Source of the DNA: Alnus glutinosa
Taxonomy: Eukaryota > Streptophyta > Magnoliopsida > Fagales > Betulaceae
Reading direction: 5' to 3'
NCBI RefSeq assembly: GCF_958979055.1
Contig: NC_084888.1
Coordinates: 5,226,001-5,290,000 of the forward strand
Length of the DNA: 64,000 nt
Shown: positions 33,031 to 45,800 of the stretch, piece by piece
Layout: each line of letters opens with the position of its first letter
Numbering within the stretch: position 1 is the stretch's first letter
Notes under the pieces: model-generated
What the model saw: only the letters and a program-made list of their open reading frames with translations
Told to the model about the DNA's origin: nothing
Databases searched by the model: none
Program-made: the position numbers and the translations under genes

Positions 33031-35172
33031 GTGAAGCAGAACCAGTCAAGTCTAGACGGTGAGAAATTTCCTCCAAAGTCCAAAAGCAAGTTCATGGGGG
33101 GAGAAACTTCTCGTCGATTTCCTACTCTTGTTCGTTATTCTACTGCTGGTGAGCTTTTTTTGGCTGAGTTCCATCGATTGCGATTCAGGAGTCACTATCT
33201 TTTTCTTTTTAACTACTTCTTCTTAATTATTTAATTATTTAACTCATAGTAATGCTACAAAATCACATTGTAATTTACAATTATTTTACAAGGATGACGT
33301 GGCAATCCAATTAATTTTTTATTTTTTTTTATTTAACAATGACTAATTTAAATTAAGGCTGGTTTATATTATGATCATGTTAGCATTGAAAGGTGAATTA
33401 CGGAGATAATATTATTTTGATACTATATTAAAACGCTAACTATTCCAAAAAAAAAAATCAATTAATAAAAAGAACTTTTAAAATTAATTATTTAAATAAT
33501 ATTCTAACAAGTTCAAACTCATCCACACCTTCGGCATTGAAAGAATTCAAACAAATTTACCATGATATTGAGTTGGCCTTAAAAATAAAATATGAGCAAC
33601 CAGCCTATAAAATAAATTATTTAAAATAATGGCGAATGAGTTGGTAAGTCACATTGGAATTGATATTCTAACTTTAATATCTGAACTTTGGTAAAGAAAG
33701 TTTGACCACAAATAGTAATGATATAAGTAAAAAAAAAAAATAATAATGATATAATTGGAAGAAAATCCAGGCAGGAGAGGTTAAAATGATTAATTTTTAT
33801 TTTATATTTTGAATTTTGTTTCGTTCCATTTAACTATGTATATAATGTTACATTGTTTAAAATAAATTTTAATTTAAACGTAATAACGTATACACTATCA
33901 AATTTGGACCATAAAATTAATCTCTACGTTTCACTTAAAATGAAGAAGACTCTAATATTATCAAATTCTGTGTGCCACGTTATGATTTTACCTTTTCCAA
34001 ATTTGGGAATGGTTGTTGTATAACCGTAAACACAATTCTTGTCAAATTTTACTTACGTGACAGTTTATTTATATATATATATTTTAAATTTTTAAATTTT
34101 TTCAAAAAATGATAAAATCACAGTGAAAAAAATGGTTAAGTCATTTTCTTGAAAAAATAAAAAATAAAAATAAATTGCCACATAAGCAAAGTTAGACGAC
34201 AGTAGTGTTTACAATTCTACAACAATCATTACGTTTAATATTACCATATAAACCACGATTATTGATAACAAAATGATGGGAATAATGCACTTGGGATTAT
34301 TCTTTCTAAACATCTCCTAGAAAATATTAATAAATTTTTTAAGTTTTTCTCGTGAGACTTTTTTTTTTTTTTTTTTAAAAAAAAAAAATGAATTCATTAT
34401 TACTTTTTAAACAAATTCAAGATTTCTCTTTGTAGCTGTAGCAGCTCTGGATCTAAAGACCCTCGCTTCTCAAGCCACCCCTTCAACAAATTATATAATC
34501 CCCGGGAACTCCCCGCTTCCGCTCTTGAAGATCTGCTTCAAATTTTGTGCTCAAAGTTTCATTCATTCAGGCAAGTTAACTATTTTCCATTTTATTTATT
34601 CACTTGATTATTTGATTGTGTAACTACTTCTTCTTAGCTTAGAGCTTAAATCTGCCATTTATTTTGCACTGAACTGAACTTAATGCAAATGTTTTCTTTC
34701 TCTCTCTCTCTCTCTCTCTTTTATTTTTATTTTTTTCGGTTTGGAATTCCAATTCTGTGGGATTTGGAAGCCGCCAGCCGGAATTTTTCTGTGGAATTAT
34801 TATTCTGGGTTTAATGAGTAGGACCTGAGTTCGGCAACCCAACCTTGGATTTGGAATTTCCACCCACGAATTACAATCCGAGCTTTAAGTGCTTGCTGCC
34901 AAACGCTGCTGCGCATTTGATTTGGTTTCTTCAATGGTTCAGTATAAAATTACCATTCACATTGATGGAAAAAATATAAGTTGACACCTTTGGGATTGTA
35001 ATTTTTCAAATGGGTGGCAAATGGATTGTAATGTACTTCTAGATTTCATTTTTCTTCTGGGATATTGAAAATGGAGATTTAATTTCCCAGAAAGCGAACT
35101 AGTTTGTTAAGTTTTTGTTGGAAGCATTGTCATATTGTGGATATGGTGTAGCAGAAAAATATTTTGAGCGGA
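33031..35172 (+). other. Intergenic and probable PMM 5' region
   Basis: A MITE at about 34008-34230 (AATGGTTGTTGTA mirrored by TACAACAATCATT, arms of about 60 bp) is the only clear element. A T/A tract at 34361-34388 and a CT repeat at 34700-34720 follow. The CT run and the less AT-rich stretch at 34430-34570 could belong to the PMM promoter or an untranslated first exon, but no splice pair convinced me. Confidence 0.5.
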
Positions 35173-38100
35173 ATGGCCATCAGGAAACCTGGTTTAATTG
35201 CTCTATTTGATGTGGATGGGACCCTTACTGCTCCAAGAAAGGTACCGATTTTCTTCTCTGATTAATTTTGTTTGTTAATTTATCCATTGTATTGTTTTTA
35301 TGATTATGGTCACAGCAGCATAGGACATATGTAAGCAAGTTGTTATTTCTTAGATTTATTGCATGAAAGTAACATTTCCGTGTATCGGCTTGAAATTGTC
35401 TTTGATGCAACGTTTTCCTACTCAAATGCTAGGTGGTCACTCCAAAGATGTTAGAATTCATGCGGGAACTACGAAAGGTAATTGCTTAGCTATACGAAGG
35501 GATTTTATGGGACTCTTTTTCTTCGTATTCTCTTTTACCAACACTCAGAAGCCATTTGATCAGAGATATTTCTGGCTGCAGGTTGTGACAGTCGGAGTCG
35601 TGGGGGGATCTGACCTTAGTAAAATATCAGAGCAGCTTGGGAAGACAGGTTTGCTCTATCTATCTCTTAGTCATTTGCTCGTAAGAGAAAGTGAAATGAG
35701 CTAGGAACCAGAAATCTGTTTGATCATTCCATTTGTTTCAATACGATCTAAAAATATACTTTGGTTTTTAGCTTTTTTCAAATGTATTTGTTATGTGGAT
35801 ATTCATCATGAACCTTGACAATCAAGCATTATCTTTTCTATGGATTATAAATGAGTTTCAAGCCTAACCTTTATAAGCATTATCTGAATGGTTCTCAATA
35901 GTTCTCAAAATCAGGGCCAAATGCAGTTGTCTACTTCATTGTTTTTAATATTTACATGACTATACCATTAAGTGTCTCTTTTCTCTGTGCAGTTATTGAT
36001 GACTACGATTATGTATTTTCTGAGAATGGCCTTGTGGCTCATAAAGATGGGAAGCTTATTGGCACCCAGGTACTGTTTACAGCATAAAAACAGAACACAA
36101 AGAAAGCAGTAACGTTTGTAACTGATGTTTATAAATTTAGATATCCACAAAAGACTAGAGCTAGAAGTGTCAAGATGGTTTTATTTAACTTGGTATGCTA
36201 AAATTCAAAAAGCAATTGATGCTTGTATACTAGTCCTTTGCTGGCCCATTGTGTACATCCCCCACGGAAGTGTTTGTTATTCTGGACAATTATGTGTCAC
36301 CTCCTAGTCATTTTGTTATTACACATTACCTAAGTTTGAAAATGCCTTTGGGTTGATTTTGGCCTTTCAGGTGCTTGCCAACTATAAATTGTGTCCTTGG
36401 GAGCTTTGACGAAACTTTATCATCTTTTGCAAATTCCTTGTTTCCTAGTTTTATATATATATTACCTTGATGGGTTTTGTTTCTTCCTTTGTCCAGAGCT
36501 TAAAGTCATTTCTTGGAGAAGAGAAACTCAAGGTAATGGCCTTCCTGTATTAAGTAACCAACTGTTCAGTTTCTTATTTGGAAAATGCCCAATGTTTTAT
36601 ACTCTTAGGACACCTAGAATGGGTCTCGTGCACTTGTAAGGACTAGAGTAATTAATTCCTCCCATGTATGCTTGCTTGCATGCAAAGAACTCAACAACAA
36701 TAACTAGAAGCATCTTATTAGTTCTTCTGCGAGCTTATAGTAATAATGGATAGTGAGAATGCCTATGGGTGTAGATTTATCAATTCCTTGAATTGATGGA
36801 TTGCAAATGTGCAGGAATTTATCAATTTTACACTCCATTATATTGCTGACTTGGATATCCCTATAAAAAGGTTAGTGGAATAAAAGCCTAAATATGTATG
36901 TGTGTGTATGTTAAGCTTAGTAAGATTTTCTGTATATATATTTAGGGGAACATTTATAGAGTTCCGAAGTGGCATGCTCAATGTATCACCAATTGGGAGA
37001 AATTGCAGCCAAGAAGAAAGGGATGAATTTGAAAAGTATGACAAGGTAGAGAATCTTTGGTTCTTTTTTTTTCCCCAAAATATCATATTTTAAATTATTG
37101 CGTTATCATAGTATAACTTTTATGCGTTTGGGTATTTAATGTGGAAAAACACATGAAAACGATGTTTCAGGTTCTCAACATTCGCCCGAAAATGGTTTCT
37201 GTGCTTCGTGAGAAGTTTGCTCACCTTAACTTGACATTTTCAATAGGAGGACAAATAAGTTTTGACGTGAGTTGTACTTAAAGATTATACTTTATCTTCA
37301 TTATGTTGTGACGAGTCTTGATTTGGCAGTAAATCAGAAGGCAAATGGAAGTGCCGTTGAATCTAATTTAGGTGCATAATTCTTGTAACAGGTTTTCCCC
37401 CAAGGTTGGGACAAGACATACTGCTTGAGATACGTAGATGATTTTCCTGAAATCCATTTCTTTGGTGACAAAACTTACAAGGTCAGTCCTTTAGTCTCAT
37501 CATTTATCTCTTTTGATTTTTCTGATAAGTGATTTTGCTGCTTTTCAATATCGAGTTATGGTTCGATCCTGTCATATTAGATAAATTACTCCTTAGTCTC
37601 TCATATAGCATTGTTGGTTTTGGTAAGAAATGATTATGGGAAAAGTGCAAGTTGACTGCTTTAGACGAAGAGGGGAAAAGCATAAGAGAGATGTAGATAT
37701 ACATCCTGCACGACATAGGATTTGATGCATTTTATTTCTTATTTTTAAAATTTACAGATATCCTTTAATTCAAAATGTTGATAATCTTACTACTTATCAA
37801 AAAAAAAATGTTGATAATCTTACTATGGAACTTGGTGGTATTTTCATACTCTAAACCAAACTTTGGCCCTTAAATTTTGGTCGGTCAACTCTTTGTGGCA
37901 TTCAGATATATATTTTGTTGCAAGTACTTGGCCACCTACAATTTTAGCCTCCTAAATGACCAGTAGTGTTTTTATACCTATATTATTTACCGTGCTTCCT
38001 TTTTATTCTTCCTTTGTTCATAGTAATGGAAGAGTTCTTCTGGTTTTTTTGTTTGAGCAGGGAGGGAATGACCATGAAATTTATGAATCAGAGCGAACTG

Positions 38101-38539
38101 TCGGTCACACAGGTGAGATCTACATCTGAATTTCAACTCATATACAGGTTCCTTTGGAGGTGAAAAATCTTAATACTTTTGGAAATAGTAGAATCTAAAT
38201 GCACAATCCCATCATATGTGGAGTAATTACAGGACATAAGTGGTGGTGACACCAAGATGACCATAGAGGATGTAAGATGACATTATTTCCAAAAGTCTTA
38301 AGATTTATCTTACAGGGAACATGTCAAAAATTTGTTTCAAGTGCCAAGCACACAAAAATGGATTCACTCCAAATGCAGTGAATTAGAACATGTTGATTCA
38401 TGACTGCTGTGTATCCAAAGATCAGTTGTTTCTATTGTGGTATCATATTGTTATTGACTGTAAGTTTTTTCCTTCCTCAGTTACCAGCCCTGAAGATACA
38501 ATGGAGCAGTGTAGAGCTCTCTTCCTTGCAAACCCATGA
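35173..38539 (+). CDS. PMM: Phosphomannomutase (PMM)
   Basis: Eleven exons: 35173-35241, 35433-35477, 35582-35648, 35993-36069, 36497-36532, 36815-36870, 36946-37045, 37171-37266, 37392-37481, 38061-38112 and 38481-38539. The spliced frame is 248 residues, as expected for plant PMM. HAD-superfamily motif I is FDVDGTLT (12-19; Asp13 nucleophile, Asp15 acid/base). Other family motifs are [29 protein letters not shown] (cap, sugar-phosphate binding), [19 protein letters not shown] and [17 protein letters not shown] (metal-binding acidic motif). It interconverts mannose-6-phosphate and mannose-1-phosphate in the cytosol, feeding GDP-mannose for ascorbate synthesis and protein glycosylation. The Met start directly precedes the conserved AIRKPG N-terminus. 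All splice borders are GT-AG and no damage is seen. Confidence 0.95.
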
Positions 38540-38774
38540 GCATTGGGCAACTTTTCGATTTTCAAATTGATGTCATTTGTAATTTACATTTATGAATAAT
38601 CAAGCTAGGCAGGGATTCCTACCTATATATGAAAAGAACTGTAATTCATTCTCAAATTATGACATCTATATGCATGCTTTTATCTGATAAGCAATAACAT
38701 TGTGATTTCTAATTCATTCACTATAGTACATTCTGCAAGACAATATGGGGTTCATACAATCTCCCCAAGATGTT

Positions 38775-38776
<2 letters not shown>

Positions 38777-38815
<39 letters not shown>
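38777..38815. repeat. Homopolymer of ~39 T
   Basis: Long uninterrupted T run in the PMM-TASP1 spacer (38540-39378), perhaps the tail of a minus-strand retroposed sequence. No SINE body was recognised. The rest of the spacer holds the PMM 3' UTR and the TASP1 5' region. Confidence 0.75.
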
Positions 38816-38820
<5 letters not shown>

Positions 38821-39331
38821 TTATTTTTATACTTTTTTGTGATCATTTCCAAAAACTAGTGGGAAATCATTCAACTTCTCCGGGCTTCAGTGGCATGAGA
38901 GTCCTGCTGTAAATGCTACCTTTTATGCTCTAACCATGATAACATGTTTTAACAATGACTACTCTTAAATACCCCCAAAAGTTTCAGTTTATAGTGTGGA
39001 AAATCTAGGAGGAGAATATAGAAAAGAAAATCAAATGTCCTTTTTGGTCCTCTCACAAATAGGCGGTGTAAAATAGAAAAACTCAACGCAGTACGTTAAA
39101 AAATAAAATAAAATGGCAAAAGCAGCTTTTTAGATTTTTTTTTTTTTCTTTCTTAAAACACCGTTTTAATAAATGGTTTCCGCCAACGTTCTAGTTGTCG
39201 TTCGTATTTCATTTAAACGGCAGAATTAAACATCGTTTTTTCTTCATCTAAGAAATTACCAAAAACGGTAACGTACGAGACTAACCTTTCTTCTTCTTCT
39301 TCCGCTTGGTCCTCACTGATACAGACGCGAA

Positions 39332-39338
<7 letters not shown>

Positions 39339-39363
<25 letters not shown>

Positions 39364-39364
39364 A
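39339..39364 (+). promoter_or_regulatory. CT repeat in the TASP1 5' leader
   Basis: A (CT)n tract ends 15 nt before the ATG at 39379. Pyrimidine-rich 5' leaders are common in plant genes; a regulatory role is only inferred. A second, longer CT plus CA repeat (39529-39585) begins just inside intron 1. Confidence 0.5.
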
Positions 39365-39378
39365 GACAATAGAATTCC

Positions 39379-39525
39379 ATGGCTTGCGAGGCAGAGGATC
39401 AAAGCCCTAGATTCTTCGTAGCAGTACACGTAGGCGCGGGATATCACGCGCCTTCCAACGAGAAATCCCTCAGGTCTGCTATGAAACGCGCGTGCCTCGC
39501 CGCTGCTTCGGTTCTTCGCAAGGTC

Positions 39526-39586
<61 letters not shown>

Positions 39587-42500
39587 TATTTCACTTTCCA
39601 TTTTTTTGTAAGTATTATTTTTCTGTTAACTGCGTTTGGAAATGCTATTCGAAATGTACCTTTTCGCTTCGTGCCTCTCACAACACAGAAAAAATAAAAA
39701 ATAAAAAAGAAACAGTTTTGGGTTGAACTCTTTGCAGCAACAAAGCTCTTCGTTAACCGAATGTTGACAGGCAATTTCTTTTTGATTGCTTTTGTAAAAC
39801 GTGCATATTTCAGATGAAGCAAGGAAAGGTTTGGCTTAGATGAGGATAATGATCATGTCTTTAATTGAAAAATATTTGAAAGCTAAGAATGTGATTGCAC
39901 TATAAATATATGCTTGACGAGTTTTGGTCTATTTGGTTCAGGGCTCTGGCAGTTGCTTAGATGCTGTTTCCGCAGCTATTCAAGTGTTAGAGGTATAATT
40001 TCTTCTTTCCACACGCACGCTGAATGTATGTATATATGTATATATGTATCCGTTTGTTCATTTGTTTATCTATTTGGCGGCATGTTTATTGTTGTATGAT
40101 GCTGTTGTTGCCATGCTTAGGATGTAATAATTCTTAATTCCTATTATATCTCGGAATGTCGGAGTGTCAATATGTAAGCAGAACCAATTTTCGAGGGGCT
40201 TTATCGCTTATACTTTGGGAAAGAACTATTTTGGCAGTTAACAAGGAGCAGGTTATGTCAAGTATGGGAATTCATTGTGTGAACTCTGAATTTGAGAGGA
40301 TCTTTGGTTCCTCAGAAGCATCTTTTGTCTTTGGACTTTTTGGAGAATTTTAAATCTACTCGGTAGAATATAGTAAGTGGCAGAATGGAATTTTCCGTTT
40401 TAAAATTACAGAACATGTGGCCCTTATATAGCAAGTGAGAGGAAGTTGAGCAGGAAAGCAATATAGGCCTGTCTTACCTATGGTTAATTAATTTCCTAAT
40501 TTGGTTTGCTGATTTCAGATTCCAAGATGATTTAATATTGCCTCTTTATTTTCTTTTAAGAAGGATTAGAGGCTTTTTCTTTTATACCAAGAGAACCATT
40601 TGATGCTGTGTAAGCTTTCATGTAGATCTGTTATATCATGTTTAACGAGTTTTAATGTACAATTATTTCATTAAAGGATGATCCTAGCACAAATGCGGGT
40701 CGAGGCTCCAATTTGACAGAAGATGGTCATGTGGAATGTGATGCCAGTATTATGGATGGTGATTCTGGAGCATTTGGGGCTGTTGGGGCAGTGCCAGGTA
40801 TTCATAATGCTACGCATTATATATTTTATTGAGTTAACAAACTACATTATGTGTCATCAGCAATTTCTTTGGTTTATAACTTTATATGATTCTGTTAACA
40901 AATTGGGGTTTTCATTCTAGTTTGCAATCTTCATTTCACATGAATTTACTTAATGTCACTTGCAAAAAAGGAAAACAAAATGAAGTTATTAATGTCTATT
41001 TTGTATGTTGTAGACCAGGCATTCGAAATGCCATCCAGATTGCTGCTTTATTGGCCAAGGATCAAATTATAGGATCTTCTTTGTTGGGTCGAATACCTCC
41101 CATGTAATGATTGCCCTACCTTGCTTCTCTTTTAACCTATTGGAGGACTATGGCTCTTCCCTTTAATAAAGCTGTTTTACTGTCTATTTCTAGATGTCTA
41201 TATCCCCGAATGTATTATCAATCTCCATGAAATAGTCACTTTTAACATGGGGATACATCAGTTTGCTAATAGTTTGATAGCAGATGATTTAATCAGAAGA
41301 ACAAAAGTTAAACACTGATGAAAATTTATTGTGTTATACTAACATGAGGAGTAAATGCAACTTCTGAATTATTATTATTTTTTTTAATCCTTATACTTCA
41401 AACTTACTCCTGCAAAAATAATACCATGTTGCACAGCTTCTTGGTTGGTGAAGGAGCCCGAACATGGGCAAAGTCCAAGGGCATTGCTTTGCCAGTGACT
41501 GTAGCCGAGGCTGATAAGGTCAATATCTTTTATTTTTCACCTACAATTTTGTTACCTCTCACCCAAATCCAAATGAGAATAGAGAACATATATCATGTTG
41601 AATATGTCAATTTTACATTTTTAAGGTCACTGATCTTTCAGCTATAGAATTCTTTCTTGTTTCTAACAATGGGTAAATTTATCATGTGCATTTTGAAATA
41701 GTGGCTGGTTACAGAAAGGGCAAAAGCACAATGGAAAAAATATAAAGTAATGGTCGATGATGCCAAAGCTAAAACAGAAATTCCTGCTGTGGGACTTTCT
41801 TGCAGTCTGCAAGATACTGCTGCAATACCAGGTTTTCCATCTTAGTTTGATGTGCATAGATTGATTCATTCTATTTGAAAACTGTGAAGGTCTGTAGTGT
41901 GAACATTATCTTCACATCTGCCTTTTATGGTAAGGAAGGCTGATAATACTATCAGAGCCAGGGTCGGCTCAATACATTTTGGGGCCTTAAACGAGAAGTT
42001 TAAGTGATGCCTTTTATTTAAAATTAAATATTATTTAATTTAAAATTATATTTTTATTTAAAATTCCATTCTTCTTGCTTTTTGAGATGCAAAATTACTT
42101 ATTAAGTTTTTATATTTAAGTTTTTTTAACATTTCTTTTTCAATTGATAATATGGCTAATCCATTTAATCTTTCTTGTGACATTGTTGATCTTAGATTCT
42201 TAGGTAGGATTATCTAACACTTTTAACTTGCAAAAGGAAAGGCAAATTAGTGTAAAAATATTTCTAAAATCGAATAAAAAAAATTAATGCAATTGATTGA
42301 TTGAGTTTTTGGTAACTAACCCTTTTTTTAATCACATATGAAATGATTTGAAGGACTTAAATAGTAAGTTATTGGAAAATAATGAAATTGGAGAAGAAGA
42401 GAGAAATTCAAATTTGGATAAGACTTGAATAGTGAAATTGAGATAAAAAAATGGAAACTTATAAAGAGTAGGATTTGTAATTGAATAAAATATTTAGAGA

Positions 42501-42811
42501 CTTTCCATCTTCTTAGCATTTTTTTTTTCCATTCTATTTTGAACATTGGACTTGATCATAAATGCACTATTTTTGAACGTTGTGTGTACTAAAGCAACAA
42601 GCGTGAGAGAGAGAGAGAGAGAAACCCATATCTCATGCAATGATATTAATGTATTTCTTAATTATTTTTTACCATAATTTGAGGCCTTAATTAAATAATA
42701 TTGACAGTAAGTAAATAAGATATTTAGCGACTTTTCCATTATATTTTGAATGTTGGACTCAATCATAAATGCACTATTTTTGAACGCTGTGTGTGGTCTG
42801 AAGTAACACAC

Positions 42812-42851
<40 letters not shown>

Positions 42852-45800
42852 CATATCTCATGCAATGATATTAATGTATTTCTTAATTATTTTTTTACCA
42901 TAATTTTTTGCCTTAATTAAAGAATATTGATAGTAATTAAGGCTTTTTTTTTTTTTGGAAATAAATTTCCATTAATATTTCATAATTTGAGGCCTTATTA
43001 AATTGGGGTCTCCTGCATGATACTAATGGATTTCTTTTATTTTTACTATCATTAGGGGGCCTTAATTAAAGAATATTGATGGTAATTAATGCCTTAAATT
43101 TATTTTTTATTTTTGAAATAAATCTCCATTAATATTTCTTAATTGTGGGCCTTAGGCGGCCGCCTAATCCGCATGTTCAGGGCCGGTTGGAGCCTTAGGA
43201 TGATTAGGCGGCTGCCTAAGGCCCCCAATTAAGAAATATTAATGGAGATTTATTTCTAAAATAAAAAATAAATTTAAGGCCTTAATTACCATCAATATTC
43301 TTTAATTAAGGCCCCAAATTATGGTAAAAATATAATTAAGAAATGCATTAATATCATGCAGGCAACCTTAATTTAATAAGGCCCCTATTTACGAAATATT
43401 AATGGAAATTTATTTCCAAAAAAAAAAAATTAAGGCCTTAATTACCATCAATATTCTTTAATTAATGCCCCAAATTATGATAACAATATATTAACAAAGA
43501 CATTAATATCATTGCATGAGATATGGGGTTTTTTCCTCTCTTACATGTGTTGCTTCAGTATACAGGCAACGTTCAAAAATAGTGTATTTATGATTGATTC
43601 CAAGGTTCAAAATAGAATGAAAAAAAAAATGCTAAGAAGATGAAAAGTCTCTAAATATCTTATTTAATTACCGTCAATATTATTTAATTAAGGCCCCAAA
43701 TTATGATAAAAAAATATTCAAGAAAGGCATTAATATCATTGCATGAGATATAGGTTTTTTTTCCTCTCTCTCTCTCTTACGTGTGTTGCTTTAGTAGACA
43801 CACAACGTTCAAAAATAGTGCATTTATGATTGAGTCCAACGTTCAAAATAGAATGGAAAAAAAAATGTTAAGAAGATGGAAAGTCTGTAACTATTTTATT
43901 CAATTACAAATCCTACTCTTTATAAGTTTCCATTTTTTTTATCTCAATTTCCCTAGTCAAATTTGCAATTTTTCTCTTCTCCAATTTCATATTTCCCAAT
44001 TAGGAGTGTTTTTTTTTTTTTTTTTTTTTATATATTTTCCCTTTTCCCAATAACTTACTATTCAAGTCCTTAAAATCATTCCATATCTGATCAGTGGTTA
44101 AAAAAAATAAAAATGTATAGTTACCAAAAACTCAATCAATCAATTGCATTAATTTTTTTTATTCGATTTTAGGAAATATTTTTACACTAATTTGCCTTTC
44201 CTTGTGCAGGTTAAAAGTGTTAGATAATCCTATCATAAAGATTAAAGTCATACCTAAGAATCTAAGATTAACAATGTCACAATAAAGATTAAATGGATTA
44301 GCCATATTATCAATTGAAAAAAAAAATGTTAAAAAAACTTATTAAGTAATTTTGCATCTCTAAAAGCAAGAAGAATGAATTTTAAATAAAAATATAATTT
44401 TAAATTAAATAATATTTAATTTTAAATAAAAGGCCTCACTTAAACTTCGCCTAAGGCCCTAAAATGTATCGAGCCCGTCCTGGCCCTGAATACCATCCAC
44501 CTTTCCGGTTTACACATGGTATTTTACATGTGTTCTTTGTTGCCCCACATTGCTTCTTAGGAGTATATTAGATTTAATACTACCCTATGCAAGAAATTAC
44601 TCAGTTCGTAAATTAAAAATTCATATTCTACAAACCTTAGGGTTCATGAATCATTCCACGTGTCTCTATCAGTTGATGATGGTGATGTTGCTTGTGATTT
44701 GTATATATATGTCTAGCTTTGTTTGCAATATGCATCGAGTCTCAGCAAGTAATTTTCTAAACGTGGCTTCTGCTTTTGGCAAGATAACATCTAGGTGGCT
44801 ATAAGCTTATATTTAGGGAACATTTTTTAGATTGAACTTCTCTCAAGTGGACTATGAAAGCAACATTTTCCATGTTTAGAAAAATGCATTACACCATAAT
44901 AGAGTAAACCTCCATTTATATCTTTACTTTTCTTTTCTTTCTTTTTTAATCATCTGTTGTTACGATGAAATAGCAATGAGTTCTGTAGACCGGTTATATT
45001 CTCCAAGGTAGATATATTAATCATGTGTTTCTGTTATCAAGTATGTGTGGGCTTTAACCAATTTTGAAAAAGCATTGCATATGGTAGCTCTTTTTTTATT
45101 GACTGAGTTGCATTTGTCTTTTGGATTTAGAAGTGCAACCATGTATACCAAGTGCTTTGGAAGAGGATTGCATCATGGACACTGTCGGAGTTATTTGTGT
45201 CGACACTGCAGGGCACATAGCGACTGGGGCATCAAGTGGTGGTATTGCACTGAAGGTAATGAGGGTTCTTGTGATATACACTTCTATTTCTTTACCGGCC
45301 TTCTCTTAGTACTGTAGATAACATCTAACTGGTCTCTCTTATAAAAAACACAGGTTGGTGGGCGTGTGGGACTAGCAGCAATGTATGGCTCAGGTTGTTG
45401 GGCATCCTCAAAAGGTCCCTTTGGGTCTCCTTTTATGGTTGGTTGTTGTGCTACTGGTGCAGGAGAATCCCTAATGAGAGGTTTTGCAGCTCGGGAGTGC
45501 TGTGTCTCATCATCAATGTATGCATCTCTATAATCAAGTAAAAACAGTTATAGCTTTTCCTATCCTGAACATGAACCTCTTTTGGGTATCAGCCTCGGCC
45601 AACATTTAGCCTTTGCTTGTTTATTATGGTGTAGTTTCAAACCTCCAAAAGAAGAGGTCAACTTCAAAGTGAGCAAATTAAGTCATAATTCGGAGTTTAA
45701 ACTGTATGTTTATCTAGTTGTTGGTGTTATATTCTGTTCACAGGTTTAAACATGAGATGACACATACCTAGTTTGCCTAAATCCTTTTAACAATAGTTTG

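Noticed and set aside
33028-33234. Open frame of 68 codons upstream of PMM
   Set aside because: No similarity or codon pattern; it overlaps the end of a tandem duplication.
39313-39822. Minus-strand frame of 169 codons across the TASP1 start
   Set aside because: It is created by two CT/GA microsatellites (Arg-Glu runs) antisense to TASP1 exon 1.
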